From Rhipicephalus microplus (taxonomy: Eukaryota > Arthropoda > Arachnida > Ixodida > Ixodidae), in contig NC_134709.1 in NCBI RefSeq assembly GCF_043290135.1, positions 107,774,145 through 107,838,144 on the forward strand: a stretch of 64,000 bases of DNA, read 5' to 3'. The position numbers and the translations under genes were made by a program. The notes under the pieces are model-generated. The model did no database searches. It had not been told where the DNA came from and worked only from the letters and a program-made list of their open reading frames with translations. This document shows positions 45,601-56,569 of the stretch, piece by piece (the stretch's first letter is position 1; the number at the start of each line of letters is the position of its first letter).

Positions 45601-46300
45601 GAGACGGGTGGCGATAAAGTGGCGGAAGCCCGAACTTGCGCTAGGCTTGAATAGGCCTAGCTCGGCACACGGCGCGATTGGGATTTCCGAAGGCTCTCCT
45701 GGACCACCCCAGAAGATGGTCGGGACAAAGTTGATGTCAAAATTGATGTCAAAATTATCTGGATACGGCCTGAAGAACCAGAGTGAGCACCGAAAATTCA
45801 TGGAGCCTACGTGAGCTGCGGCAGCGATAAGAAACGCCCTCCCGAACCACGCTCGTGAGCACGCGCAGGGTAGTTGCATAACTGCGCATCCACGACATTT
45901 CTAAACGTTTTTGCCGAATTAATGCAGAGCATTTTACCTGGTGTATAATCGATGTTAGTACACCACCACTGTAAGTGTGGTCGTCTCTATCCTTGCAAAA
46001 GAGATTGAAGTCGAGTAGTTTCGAATAGAGCTGAGCACCAGACACCACACAATTCAGCCAAGTTGGGGTTATTAGCACAAACTTACTCAAAAACGAGGAA
46101 ATTAGGCTAGTTATAGACCTTTCTTTCGGGCGTGGAGGTTCGGCCTGGCAACAAACGCATTCCTCCTTTCTGGCATGCGGCGACGGCTTGGCGCGTGTGT
46201 GTTGATGCTGCTGTGAGTGGCATTATCGGGCAATTTGCCGTGTTTTAAACCAACCTGCGGATGTTGTTTTTCTTCATTGCTATGAAGGCCAGTAATTGGT
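45601..46300. other. No gene seen
   Basis: May contain some 5' UTR of the neighbouring LINE up to about 45800. Otherwise nothing recognised. Confidence 0.4.
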
Positions 46301-46304
46301 GATC

Positions 46305-46625
46305 AGGAAAACATTGCGTTGTTTTTGGGGTGCAGTAAGAACTTCAGGAAAAAGAAACAGCTCTCAGAAGAAATATGCCGTGTGCACCACCAGACATGGA
46401 GTTTTTGTGAATGTGGACCCTTCAAGTTGCATCGTTTTCCTGTTGACGAGGAGCAGTGGCTTCTATTGCTTGCAAACTTAATCAGGAAAAACTTGGTACC
46501 TTCTGCGAGTACTCGGGTATTTTCAGTGCACTTCTCAGGCGAACAAACCGCAACGACTTCGACACTGATGGTCAACCTCGGCTACGAACGGAAGGCACGC
46601 AGCCCACAGCTATTCCAACAATGAC
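46305..46625 (+). pseudogene. THAP zinc-finger domain relic
   Basis: The plus-strand reading shows the layout of a THAP DNA-binding domain: FLGCSKNFRKKK near 46320, a FKLHRFPVDEEQW segment near 46430, LANLIRKNLVPSASTRVFSVHF near 46470-46535, and a downstream NLGYERKARSP segment. In a working THAP domain the last pair is C-x2-H. Here the cysteine reads Phe and the first cysteine is also lost. No second domain follows before a stop near 46624. THAP domains occur in P-element and Kolobok-type transposases and in derived host proteins. This is a fragment of one of these. Confidence 0.5.
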
Positions 46626-46639
46626 GACATTTCTCTGAT

Positions 46640-47590
46640 GAACAGCTCCACGTAACATTTCTCTCTATCGCAGGTCAAAGTACCGTGGCACCGAGAGTGA
46701 CTCAAATATCGCGTATAAAAAGATAAACAGGGTAGGCGCAGGCAGTCAGCGTCATTTGATGTAAGAGCTGTATTCAAGTGCACACCTTTAAAAGCAAACA
46801 AGTGGGTAAAATAAGGTCATTCCTTCAGAGTTGAGTAAAAATTTAGACACTGGGTTAGTGCGCAGTTAACAAAAAACCGTCAGTGCAATGTAATAAAGAC
46901 GAACCATAACACTCCAACGCAGGGCTTCATGCAAGAGCGGTTGCCGATACGACGACATGACGTAAAGAAATCTTGTAAGAAAAGCGGATGACTACAGCTG
47001 AAGAAAGATATTCACTATAGTTTTGAAGTGTTGTTGAATATTCTAGAGAACAGAAAATACTGCGCATTTTTTTAGCAGAAAGCCAGTGCTGGGACTATAC
47101 TGCATCAACAGAGGTGGACTCGTTCGCCACACTGTATAATAAAACAATTTATAATTCACGACTTGAACCTCGTCAGAACGTCTCATAGACTATTTTTATA
47201 AAGAACCTGCATCACTTCAGTGAAAATTTACCGCGTAAAAACTGCAGCACAACGATAAAGTCGCAGCCGCACGCTTACCACCTATGCAAACATCAAGCTT
47301 CCCGCATGCCAGATACGTTGCCAGACCAGAAAAGGTCTGCTCGCTTGCAAGATAGCGGCGCCCTCAAAAAAAAAAAAAACCTCCATAGAGCCGCATTTAG
47401 GTATAAGGCTACAAATAATCCCTAAAATAACACACACACAATGTGCTTCCGAGGCTATCTTGATTTCAGTGTTCATTATTGTTAGCGTTTGTGCATTATA
47501 ACACTCTGAGTAGTATTAGACAATAGCTAAGTTTTGTTACCACAGACTAATTTATCAATGCGCAGCATGATGGGCATGTTATTCACTATG
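46640..47590. other. No gene seen
   Basis: AT-rich sequence with an A-run at 47366-47380. No feature recognised. Confidence 0.5.
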
Positions 47591-47899
47591 CCAAAAGCGA
47601 CCAAGCGGCTACGGGTCAAACATGTGTGTGCTGGAAACCCCTATATATACCATACATTGTACCTTCGAGCTTCCTGCTTTGGGGAAGAAGGTGTTCCCTT
47701 GAAGTGGGCCGAATTGACGATAGTTTGCCCATCCTTCCCGTGCCTAAAAGCCTCAAGCCTGCGGGTTTTTTCGAAGTTCTCTTGATGTTCTGTGGGTTCT
47801 TTCTTCCAACAGCTATATAGACTTTTTTTAGAAATCAGGATTAATAATTCCTCGGAATCGTGCCGTGTCTGTTTCTTTGTCTACATTGCCGTCGATTAG

Positions 47900-48240
47900 A
47901 AGGTTGCATCGGTGAGATCACATTCACTTCCTTCATTTCGAGCAAACTGTTTATAGCACTTGAGCACGGCAGCTGTTCGTGATTGTTTTTATATTTTCAA
48001 GCTGCAAGCCTATGCTGTGAATTGGCTTGAGATCGGAGTCAATCTCGTTAAGTGTGCTATTAAGGTCAATAACTTTTATTTCATTTTGAAGTAGCGTTTC
48101 TCTAATGGAATTCAGTTGCTCAATTAGAGTTCACTGCCCATTTTGTATTACTTCAAACATTTCCTGCAAGTCACAAGTGCCTTTGAGGAAAAGCCGGAAT
48201 AAGTTTCAAATTTACCGGCTTAAAAGACAACTTTTATTAG
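47900..48240 (-). mobile_element. Possible LINE ORF1 coiled-coil fragment
   Basis: The minus strand around 48140-47990 reads a heptad-like segment IEQLNSIRETLLQNEIKVI, then LNSTLNEIDSDLKPI, then LQLENIKT. This resembles the coiled coil of CR1/L2-type ORF1 proteins. A NLLIDGNVDKETDT segment near 47880 sits where the NNLLIFG block normally follows. Stops interrupt it. Weak but consistent order. Confidence 0.35.
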
Positions 48241-48344
48241 CATGCATGTGCAGTCATGCATTATGACAAATGACACCATGGGCTCGGCTAGACGAACAAG
48301 GCGTGAAAACGTACGCTTACCATAAAGACATTGTTCGTTCGTTA

Positions 48345-48428
48345 TGCGCTACGAAGAAACGAAGCCAATTAGGGTGACCCATTGCTAGCGTTTCGCCAGC
48401 CCACAAAGCGCGGCGATGTATTCATCAT
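48345..48428 (+). repeat. Short repeat B, copy 1 left part
   Basis: Matches 50226-50300: tacgaagaaa, gacccattgctagcg, and gcgcggcgatg in the same order. It continues at 49231 after the RTE insertion. Confidence 0.7.
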
Positions 48429-49184
48429 GCCGATGACATTGCATTGCTGAGTAACTCAGGGGACGAATTGCAACTCATGATTACAAAGTTAGACAAAGAG
48501 AGCAGAAAGGTGGGTTTTGAAATTAGTCTGCAGAAAACGAAAGTGATGTACAACAATCTCGGAAAAGAGCAGCGCTTCGAGATAGGTAATAGTGCACTTT
48601 AAGTTGTAAAAGACTATGTCTACTTAGGGCAGGTAATAACCGTGGAGCTGAACCTTGAGATTGAAGTAACTAGAAGAATAAGAACGGGGTGGAGACCATT
48701 TGGCAAGCACTCTCAAATTATGACAGGTAGATTGCCACTATCCCTCAAGAGGAAGGTATATAACTGCTGTATCTTGCCGATACTTAGCTACGGAGCAGAT
48801 ACCTGGAGACTTACTAAGAGGGTTCAGCGTAAATTGAGGACAACGCAGTGAGCGATGGAAAGGAAAATGATAGGTGCAGCCTTACGACCTTAAGAGACAA
48901 GAAGAGAGCAGAGTGTATCGGGGAACAAACAGGGGTTAAGGATACCATAGTTGAAATCAAGAAGAGGAAATGGACATGGGCCGCGCATGTAGCACGTAGA
49001 CCGGATAACCGCTGGTCTATAAAGGTAACTAACTTTAGATAGAAGGTTAGGTGGGCAGATGAGATAAAGTTTGTTGGTATAAATTGGCAGCAGCATGCAC
49101 AGGACCTATTTAGCTGGTGGAACATGGGAGAGGCATTTGTGCTGCCGTGGACGTAGTCAGGCTGATGATGATGATGATGATGAT
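48429..49184 (+). mobile_element. RTE copy 3, 5'-truncated
   Basis: Begins in the FADD region (gccgatgacattgcattgc, matching about 11394 of the full-length copy) and runs to the family (TGA)n tail. Frames are broken by a TAA near 48601 and by frameshifts near 48890, and about 50 bp of the C-terminal coding region near 49035 is missing. 5' truncation is the usual result of incomplete reverse transcription. It splits short repeat B. Confidence 0.88.
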
Positions 49185-49230
49185 CAGAATCATGATGATG
49201 ATCATCATGATTATGATGATGATGATGATA

Positions 49231-49292
49231 CACTTTGTGAGGAGGGACAGTTAGCTGCTGGTTGCAGATAGTGTGGCAGGAGGCCAATCCAA
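49231..49292 (+). repeat. Short repeat B, copy 1 right part
   Basis: Matches 50316-50380 (cagatagt, ggcaggag and flanking bases). With 48345-48428 it forms one repeat copy opened by RTE copy 3. Confidence 0.6.
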
Positions 49293-49299
49293 GCGTGCG

Positions 49300-49822
49300 C
49301 AGCACGAACAAAAAGTCGCAGCTTTGCCGCATAGGCGAAGTCATGAACGCGATAGCAACAAATTGAAAGGTCATGCGCAGAATGGCAAGCAGATTGAAAC
49401 GTGCCTCCCCCCGCGTTTCTCACGCACAAATGACGCCCGATGCGTACTCACAGGTACAGGTGAACGCAAATAAGTGTCTCAGTCGTTACTTCGATGTGTC
49501 TGAAAAGCGCGCCCTTTTCGCCAACAGAAACTGCGCAACGATGGTAGTGACCTTTCGCGCACGGTAACTACACTATAATCATTCCAGCGAAACCCAAAGG
49601 CTAGCCTAGGCGTACCAATTTCCCCGCTGCAAAACGAGAGCGCGCGTTAGAGCGTACACGCACTTATTTTTTACGCGGGTCAAAGTACGCGTGCGAGATT
49701 AGAGCTGCCACGCGCTCGCTGCGCCATCTTTCTGATAACGTTAAAACACAATTATTCTCTCCGAGATGCCCGCCAACAGCGCTAAGCGCTCGATATAAAT
49801 AGCTTGCCGTTTATACGTTGAC
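49300..49822. other. No gene seen
   Basis: Locally CpG-rich (49400-49800). It leads directly into the SINE and may be part of a longer repeat. No coding feature. Confidence 0.4.
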
Positions 49823-50045
49823 GGATGTACCCATCGGTGGCTCAGTGGTTAACGAGTTCACGAAGCGGAGGTGCCAAGTTCGATTGCGCACGCCGGAGTC
49901 TTTTTTTCTGTTTTTTTTCTTTCTTGCGTTTTCATGTATATAGATACGTATACATATACGGTGCACGACATTGACGTCAACGCCAGCGGTTAAACCAGCC
50001 GAGAGCGTCCATATGCTTGCTATCGCAATAAAATAATCGTCGTTT
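49823..50045 (+). mobile_element. tRNA-derived SINE, third type
   Basis: The head has an A box tggctcagtgg (49838-49848) and a B box agttcgattgc (49877-49887), 28 bp apart. A T-rich tract follows, then a body ending in attgcta/cttgctatcgcaataaaa-type sequence near 50035, with AATAAA. The head differs from Ruka and from the SINE near 39100. It could be Pol III-transcribed when intact. Confidence 0.6.
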
Positions 50046-50225
50046 CTGGACAAAACCATGCAGACTGCTTTCACAAGCCCATGATCCTGGCCATCTTGGT
50101 GGATATTGCTGTCGCTGTTCGGCGTGTCTGTGGCTCTGGAGAGCGGAACGCCGTCATATTGTAGGACATCAATGGACTCCGTCTCGATCCAAATCAGTAA
50201 TGGCTGCCAAAAAAGCATGATGACC

Positions 50226-50380
50226 TGCGTTACGAAGAAATGAAGTCGATTAAGGAGACCCATTGCTAGCGTGCCGGTGAGCCCTCTCAGCGCGGCGATG
50301 GTTTCGGAAGGTTTTATAGTCTTTGCGAGGGCGGAAGGTGATATGCTTGTTACAGATAGTATGGCAGGAGCTCAACGGAA
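50226..50380 (+). repeat. Short repeat B, copy 2
   Basis: The uninterrupted copy of the repeat found at 48345-48428 plus 49231-49292. About 155 bp, no coding content. Confidence 0.65.
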
Positions 50381-50739
50381 GTCCTTTTCAGTGTTCAATA
50401 TGAACTGGCGTATTCTTTCGAGCTTTCGCTTCTGCAAGACAGGCTGTGGCACCTCCTACAACACTGCCTTACGAGCTTGCTTTCTTCGACATTATGTGTG
50501 CACTTTTCTTTTGTGAGTGTGAGTCACAAAGCGTGACTCACTGAGTGACTATGATTGTGCTTTCCACGTACGCCGGTAGCTTTTTGTGTCACGTGTTTCG
50601 TATTGCTAGGCACGAATACTCTTAGGGCCGATTTTTCACCCTTTGGTACGCGCCTCTCGCAAGTGCCATCGACGCACGGCTGGTGCGTCAGCTGCGTCGT
50701 TGGTGCCCACCAGCTATATAGAGCACCGACTTTGTATGA
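50381..50739. other. No gene seen
   Basis: Moderately GC-rich sequence holding a small tgagtcacaaagcgtgactca inverted repeat near 50520-50540. Nothing else recognised. Confidence 0.4.
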
Positions 50740-51189
50740 TGCTGCTGATGATGATGCAATATTGTTTTGTGGCGCAAGGGCCAAGGCTGGCCAAAAAGCG
50801 TCATGTCAATTTATATTCGAATATCAATGAACCACAAGTATTATGTGATCGTGATATTGTGCCCGTTAAAAAGCCAGAACACATATATACAACAAATGGA
50901 GCTTTGATGCATGTACTGGGGTGGGTGATGAGCCACATTTTGAACTGGTAGGAGGTTAAAATAGAATAAAGGTACTTGACAAGAGAAATAAAATTTCGAT
51001 GCTGTTTCGTGAAGATGGCACTAATGCCTCAACAGGCCTTTTACTTGACCTCAAGGACTTGGATACATGCGCCTCCTAAACCTACCGCAGGAAGAGCCTT
51101 TCCTGAGAAGCTGAACTACGACACCGTTCGGTCAATAACACGCAATGTTTGAAATTCATTTTAAAAGCCTAAAATCAATTAGAGCTGCA

Positions 51190-54100
51190 TAAGGGGAGTA
51201 AGCCAAGAAATAGCATTAGCTGAAGTGGTATACTCGGTTTATACACTTGGGGAAAGTACTTTCTTCTTAGTGTGTCAAGTCTCTGGCTTTTCAGTAATGT
51301 GTGAAGGACTGTTAGTGTCTCGTCACACTCACCACAGATAGAGGTATCATTGCCAAGGAGCAGGTGGGTATGCGTATCGTACGGACAGCCTATTCCTAGT
51401 CAGCAGAGAGTGACTTGAGGGCGTCGCACTTTACAACAAAGAGGCCACTTTCCAATTTGTGGTTTGATTAGGGAAAGCTTGTTCGATGTCGTAGTATGCC
51501 ACAATCGCTGTCAGTAGTCCCTCACCTTTCTACACACAAATGTTTTAAGATCTAAGACAGGAAGACCTATAGAAGAGTTTATAGATTTCGTTCCTCTGGT
51601 AGTAGCGATTCTGTCAGCGAGCACATTGCCTCCAATGTCCCTATTGGCAGAAACCTAGCATAATAATACATATTATTTTGCTAGGTATGCTTTTCACAGA
51701 GTTGAAAAGAGTTCAACAAGAATGAGATTTTTGTCTGTTTTTAATGATTTCGTTGCTTTGACAACACAAAGCGAGTCTGTATAGATAAGCGCTTTTTAGA
51801 GCTTTTTACTATAAATATATTCAACAGCAGAAAAGAGTGCATGTGCCTAAGCTGTAAAAATACTCGTCTGTGGGTGCAGCCTCTCGCATTTCGAGAACGG
51901 CGGACCGACAGCAGAATAGGACACGCCCACACTAAATTTTTATGTGTCTATGAAAAAATTAGGGCATGGGTTCTCGGTAGTGCATTTGTGTGCGTATTTA
52001 TGGGGCGTGCTTATTTACTTCGACAACAGACATGTCGCACTCAAATACCTGCCACTGACATAGTGGCAAAGGTTTCGCAGGGGGCAATAATACATGCTAG
52101 AGAGGGACATCTATTTCTTCACTTAGGTTCCTCACTGGTAGTGAGAACGGATGTCGCACTGCAGGCCGGTTCGCATTCATCGTGGCTGAACTCACATCCT
52201 TTAGTGTAGGGTAACTGGGATGCTGTGAATCAGAAGGTATTTCAAGAAAGTACATAAATCTGATATATGATCTTTGCAAGTGGAGCGACCATTCGTCCCA
52301 TTTCACACACAGGTCTTTGCCCTTGGAGCGACAGAATGGTAAATCACAGAGCCTTAGACTAAGCGTTTGCGTGTAAGGCTTTTGTAAAGTTTTATGGGGC
52401 ATTCTTTCCTTCTGCCCCATGCCGGGTGTGACAGTGTTTTAAGAATATTTATGGTTTTAAGACATTTGTTTTTTAGGTATTCTAAGTGAGATATAAAAGT
52501 CAGCTTTGAGTCTAATATCACACCTAAAAACCTTTGTTATTTGCTCAAAGGGATGTAGTGCCCTTGTATATCAACACTTGGGGGGGGAAGAAGAATTAGG
52601 CCTCTCGTTTTTGAGAAAACAACGCAGGGGCTCTTCTGAGGCTTTAATTTTAAACCATTCTCATTGGCCAAGATAGACAGCTTATTGAGACCTAACTGTG
52701 TCGGCCGCTCCCATACCGCAATATTACAGGATCTAAAGCATATCAAAACATCATCAACGTAGACTGAATAAAACATGTTGTTTGGAATGATTGACCGTAG
52801 AGAGGTCCTTTTCACAATGAAAAGGGTACAGCTTAGTACTCCGCCCTGCGGTACACGGTACACCAGTCTCTTGGATAAATGGTTTAGACAAAGCATTGCC
52901 TATTCTGACGCGGGAGGTGCGATCATATAGGTAGCTTTCTGCTACGCTCTACATGTTGCCTCGAATACCGCATTCTGAGAAGTCTCGCAAGATTCCAAAT
53001 TCCCAAGTAGTGTCATATGCCTTTTTCATATCAAGAAACACACAGAGAAGAAATTGGTTGTGGATGAAGGCATCCCGAATGTAGGTCTCTATACGCACGA
53101 GATGGTCAGCAGTGAAGCAGCCATGTCTGAAACTACACTGATACATATCAAGTATTACATTAGTTTCTATAAAGCACAAAAGCCAGTGGTTCATCTTTTC
53201 GAATATGTTACAAAGACAGCTTGTCAGGGCTATGCGCCGGTAACTTCCTACGCAAGATGGTTCTTTGCCCTGTTTTAGGATGGAGGTTTTCAATAGCCTC
53301 TTTTCATGCTAAACCAATACACCCCATGCTCCAGATCCTGTTTTGGAGACTCAAAAGCACCACTTTCGCATTGCGATGTAGATCTTTCAACATTGTGTAC
53401 ATTATTTTATCAGCTCCCGGTGAAGAGTTGTGACAAGCTTTCAAGGACGCCATAAACTCAGCCATGCCAAAGGGACAATTGTACTGCTCATTTTTATTAG
53501 GCGTAAGGTTCATTGGTTTCTTTTCTGCCGTTTCCTTGCATTCACGGAAACTTGCTGAGTAGTTTGAAGAGCTAGACACGTGCTCGGATCGTTAACCGAA
53601 TGCATTTGCCTGGTCTTCAAGACTGCTGCCTTGCTTGTCAACGAAAGGCAGAGCGCTCAACTGCTTATCTGATAGTTTACTTAACCTATTCCACACTTTC
53701 TTCTTGTGTGTACGAGTTGATACTCGAGAGATAGTTCACCCAGCTATCTCTTTCAGCACTATAATAAGGGCGCCTGTCCTCGAATTTTACTAGTTCAAAG
53801 TTTTCATAAGTTTCTGCTTTCGGATGCTGTCGTAGCAAACACCACGCTTTACTTTGCATTTTTCGTTCAATTCTGCACTGGTCATTCTACCATGGAACAC
53901 AATTTCTTCTTTTTGCCCCGTTTGTGGTGGGAATACATTGTAGCATAGCATAAACACTAATAGCGGTAAAATGTGCAATAACATCGTTGATTTCAAATTG
54001 ATTAAAAGCACTTCTAGGTATAGAAGTTATACGAAAGAACTTTTTCCAATCTGCGCATGCTAATTTTCACTGAGAGTTATGTGGTAGAGAATGCTCCTCG

Positions 54101-54751
54101 GTGGTCCTTATGGAAATAGGAAAGTGGTCATTGCCATTGGAGTTTTCAACCACGTTCTAATCCAGGCAGGGTAAAAGAGTGGTTCAGCAGATTGTTAGGT
54201 CTATCACAGAATACGTGTTGTGTGTGGTGCTGTAATACGTTGGTTGTTTTTTGTTGAGAAAGCATGTGCCAGAGTTCAAGAGATACTGCTCTATCAAGCG
54301 GCCCCGTACATCACATCGAGAGTCTCCCCAGAGTGAGTTGTGTGCATTGAAATCGCCAGTTAAAATAAATGGCTCTGGGACATGGTTAACTAGGCCTTCA
54401 AAATCAGCCCTGCTAAGCACTTGATCTGGGGGGATATATAGAGAGCAAATAGTTATGGTTCTGTTAAGCAAGATTGCCGGAATTGCGAGTGCCTCCAAAA
54501 GTTTGATGTTGTAACTAATTGCTTGCAATGGACCATACTTCAGTGATAACTACCCCATCTGACAAGGCAAGGTGATCGGTACGATCCTTACGAAAAATGA
54601 CATATTCATTTAGGAATCTCGTGTTTTTTGGCTTTGCATGTGTCTCCTGTATACAGAGTACTTTATGAATCAATGTGCTAAGTAGTTGTCGCACGTCACC
54701 TAGGTAATATAAAGGGTCTCTAACTTTCCGCTGCAGGATCTCTGCAGCCAT
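51190..54751 (-). pseudogene. ORF2 relic of I-like LINE
   Basis: Endonuclease: LCIQETHAKP near 54650, LTGDFNAHNSLWG near 54365, VIDLTIC near 54190. RT: YRRIALTSC near 53240, FLDMKKAYD near 53025, VPQGGVLS near 52850, and catalytic YVDDV near 52755. RNase H: a LIYTDSLCVVKA segment near 51785. C-terminus: a C-x2-C...H-type region (ICGECDETLTVLH near 51320). In an active element this protein nicks DNA and copies the LINE RNA. Here the frame is open only in blocks. Confidence 0.78.
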
Positions 54752-54794
54752 TATTACCTACAAGCGAAAAATACTCTGTATATCAAGATTTGTT

Positions 54795-56000
54795 TCATGG
54801 CTGACCCTCTTTTGGAGGAGCTGTTGTACGTTGTTTGTTTTTAGCAGCATGCTCAAAGGAGCGGTGCCACTCCTTCGACACCACCGGTGTCGAGGTGACT
54901 ACTGATGTATCCATCGCCTCGCTGGAGAAGCTGGATAAACGCACAGTGTGCGCAGACGATTGTTTCAGCCTCGACTCAAGAGAAGAGGCTGTGAAGGCCA
55001 CTAAGCCTCTAGTCTGTGGGTTTTTAGTTGAGGACAGAGGAGCAGCAGGTGCTGCATCTGCCTGGGAGGCTGGTGGCTTAGTCGCTGCATGTCTGCGCGA
55101 GGTCTGAGCGCAAGCCACTAGCCGTTGTGACACTGCCCCCTCAGGTGTCACATGGGCATCTGTAGTGTGCTGTAGTATTGAGAACCGCTTTCTTGCTTCC
55201 TTGAACGATACATTTTCTTTCAACTATAAAGTTAGAATGACTTTTTCTTTTTTCTATGCAGGGCGTGATTGGGAGTAATAAGGGTGTTCACCATTGCAGT
55301 TCGCACAGTGGGGTGTGCTGTTACGGCCATCAAAAGAGTGTTTATGCTCACCGCATTTTGCACACGTTGGCCGTCCTCGGCAACTCAAACATCCGTGTTC
55401 ATACCTCCGGCACCGGAAACATCGTCTGGGATTAGGTATGTATGCTCTGATACGAACTTTCATATACACTATTTCAATTCGTTCTGGCAGCCTGCTCGAG
55501 TCGAATGTAAGGATAAGGTGCTTGGTTGGTAGTTCTTTGTCATCCCTGGGTATCTTTATTCTCTTAACATCAATCACATTTCGCTCTTTCCATACGTCCA
55601 ATAATTCTTCCCGAGTCGGCGTAATCAGGTCATTGTCTGTCACTACACCACAAACCGTATCCATTGATTCGTGATCTGCCACAGTTATAGGGATATCTCC
55701 GAATTTCTCAACGCTAGCAAGTTTCTCATGTTGCGACTTACAAAAGATCTCAAGTACATTTCCGCTTGGCATTTTACTTATTTATATCCTGGTCCTAGTT
55801 TTTCTTGGATGCATTTGGCAACAAGGAAAGGTGTGAAACTTCTCGCTGGCTTGTTGGTTTGCTCGCTGTGGATTACATCATACCGGGGAAAATTGTCTTT
55901 GTACGTTGCGAAAAAGCTCGATGTCACTTCAGTGCGCACTCTTTTGAGAGAGCGATCAAAACGTGAAGGAAAAGGAGTACACATGAAATGTTTCATGGAT
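54795..56000 (-). pseudogene. ORF1 relic of I-like LINE (zinc knuckles)
   Basis: A gag-like RNA-binding protein. The N-terminal segment 55996-55778 (FPSRFDRSLKR, then KCIQEKLGPGYK) is followed after a frameshift by 55772-55254. The latter contains the conserved TREELLDVWKERNVIDVKRI block and three successive cysteine clusters (CFRCRRYEHGCLSC, CAKCGEHKHS, CANCNGEHP). The Ser/Ala/Lys-rich C-terminus lies in 55223-54795. Only two frame breaks were noticed, so this is the best preserved ORF1 in the window. Confidence 0.8.
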
Positions 56001-56569
56001 CAGCATTTATGGTAGCCACCCACCATCAAGCCTGACAAGTGGACGTTACAATGCTTGGGTAACACATGTAGACGCCAGCTATTCATAGCGGCTATAACCC
56101 AATGTATATAACCAAGGCTGAATACAGAACACAAGGTTAACTCAGGCCGCCTACGAAAACTGGGAAGCAGCTAAAATGATTAGAAGACAGGACAGCAAGG
56201 AAAGAAGATAGGAAAGAAGAAGGTAGGAGAGGGTGGATAAGAAAAGGTGACCGCAGATTTCCCCTGGATGGGTCAGCCCAGTGCGGCCGTCTGCGTGAAG
56301 CCGGGGCCAAAAGGGTGCGTTGCCTCTGTCGGGAGGCCTCAAATGTCCAATCACCCGGCGTTGGCTCATCCCCCAGGATCCCCTTTTCCCCGGACGCGAC
56401 GCAGCCACGCACGGCTAGGAGTAGTATTATTTATTTATTTTTTTATTTATTTTAGACAAAGACAAATAATGTGTCCACTTATCCTAGTAGGGAGTCAAAA
56501 CCTCCCCCCCCCCCGCCCTTTGCTCGGGTCTGTGGTAACACTACACACCAAATGCCTGCTTCCACAGAC

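Larger units (their letters stand above)
50740..56412 (-). mobile_element. Near full-length I-like LINE
   Basis: A minus-strand element of about 5.7 kb. 5' UTR (56412-56010), ORF1 with zinc knuckles (56000-54795), ORF2 with endonuclease, RT, RNase H and a C-terminal cysteine/histidine region (54751 to about 51190), and a 3' UTR ending near 50740 in CATCATCAG repeats. Domain order is complete, but stops and frameshifts are frequent, especially between 54180 and 53590. It is a dead but full-length insertion. Its 5' end lies about 15 bp from the A-rich 3' tail of the next LINE. Confidence 0.82.

Noticed and set aside
44932..45879. 315-codon minus-strand frame taken as one protein
   Set aside because: Only its last ~120 codons match the LINE ORF1 reading. 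The first part runs through 5' UTR and overlaps the true ORF1 start in another frame.
49150..49235. Short regular repeats resembling a CRISPR array
   Set aside because: They are TGA/ATC microsatellite units from the RTE tail, without spacers, in a eukaryotic genome.
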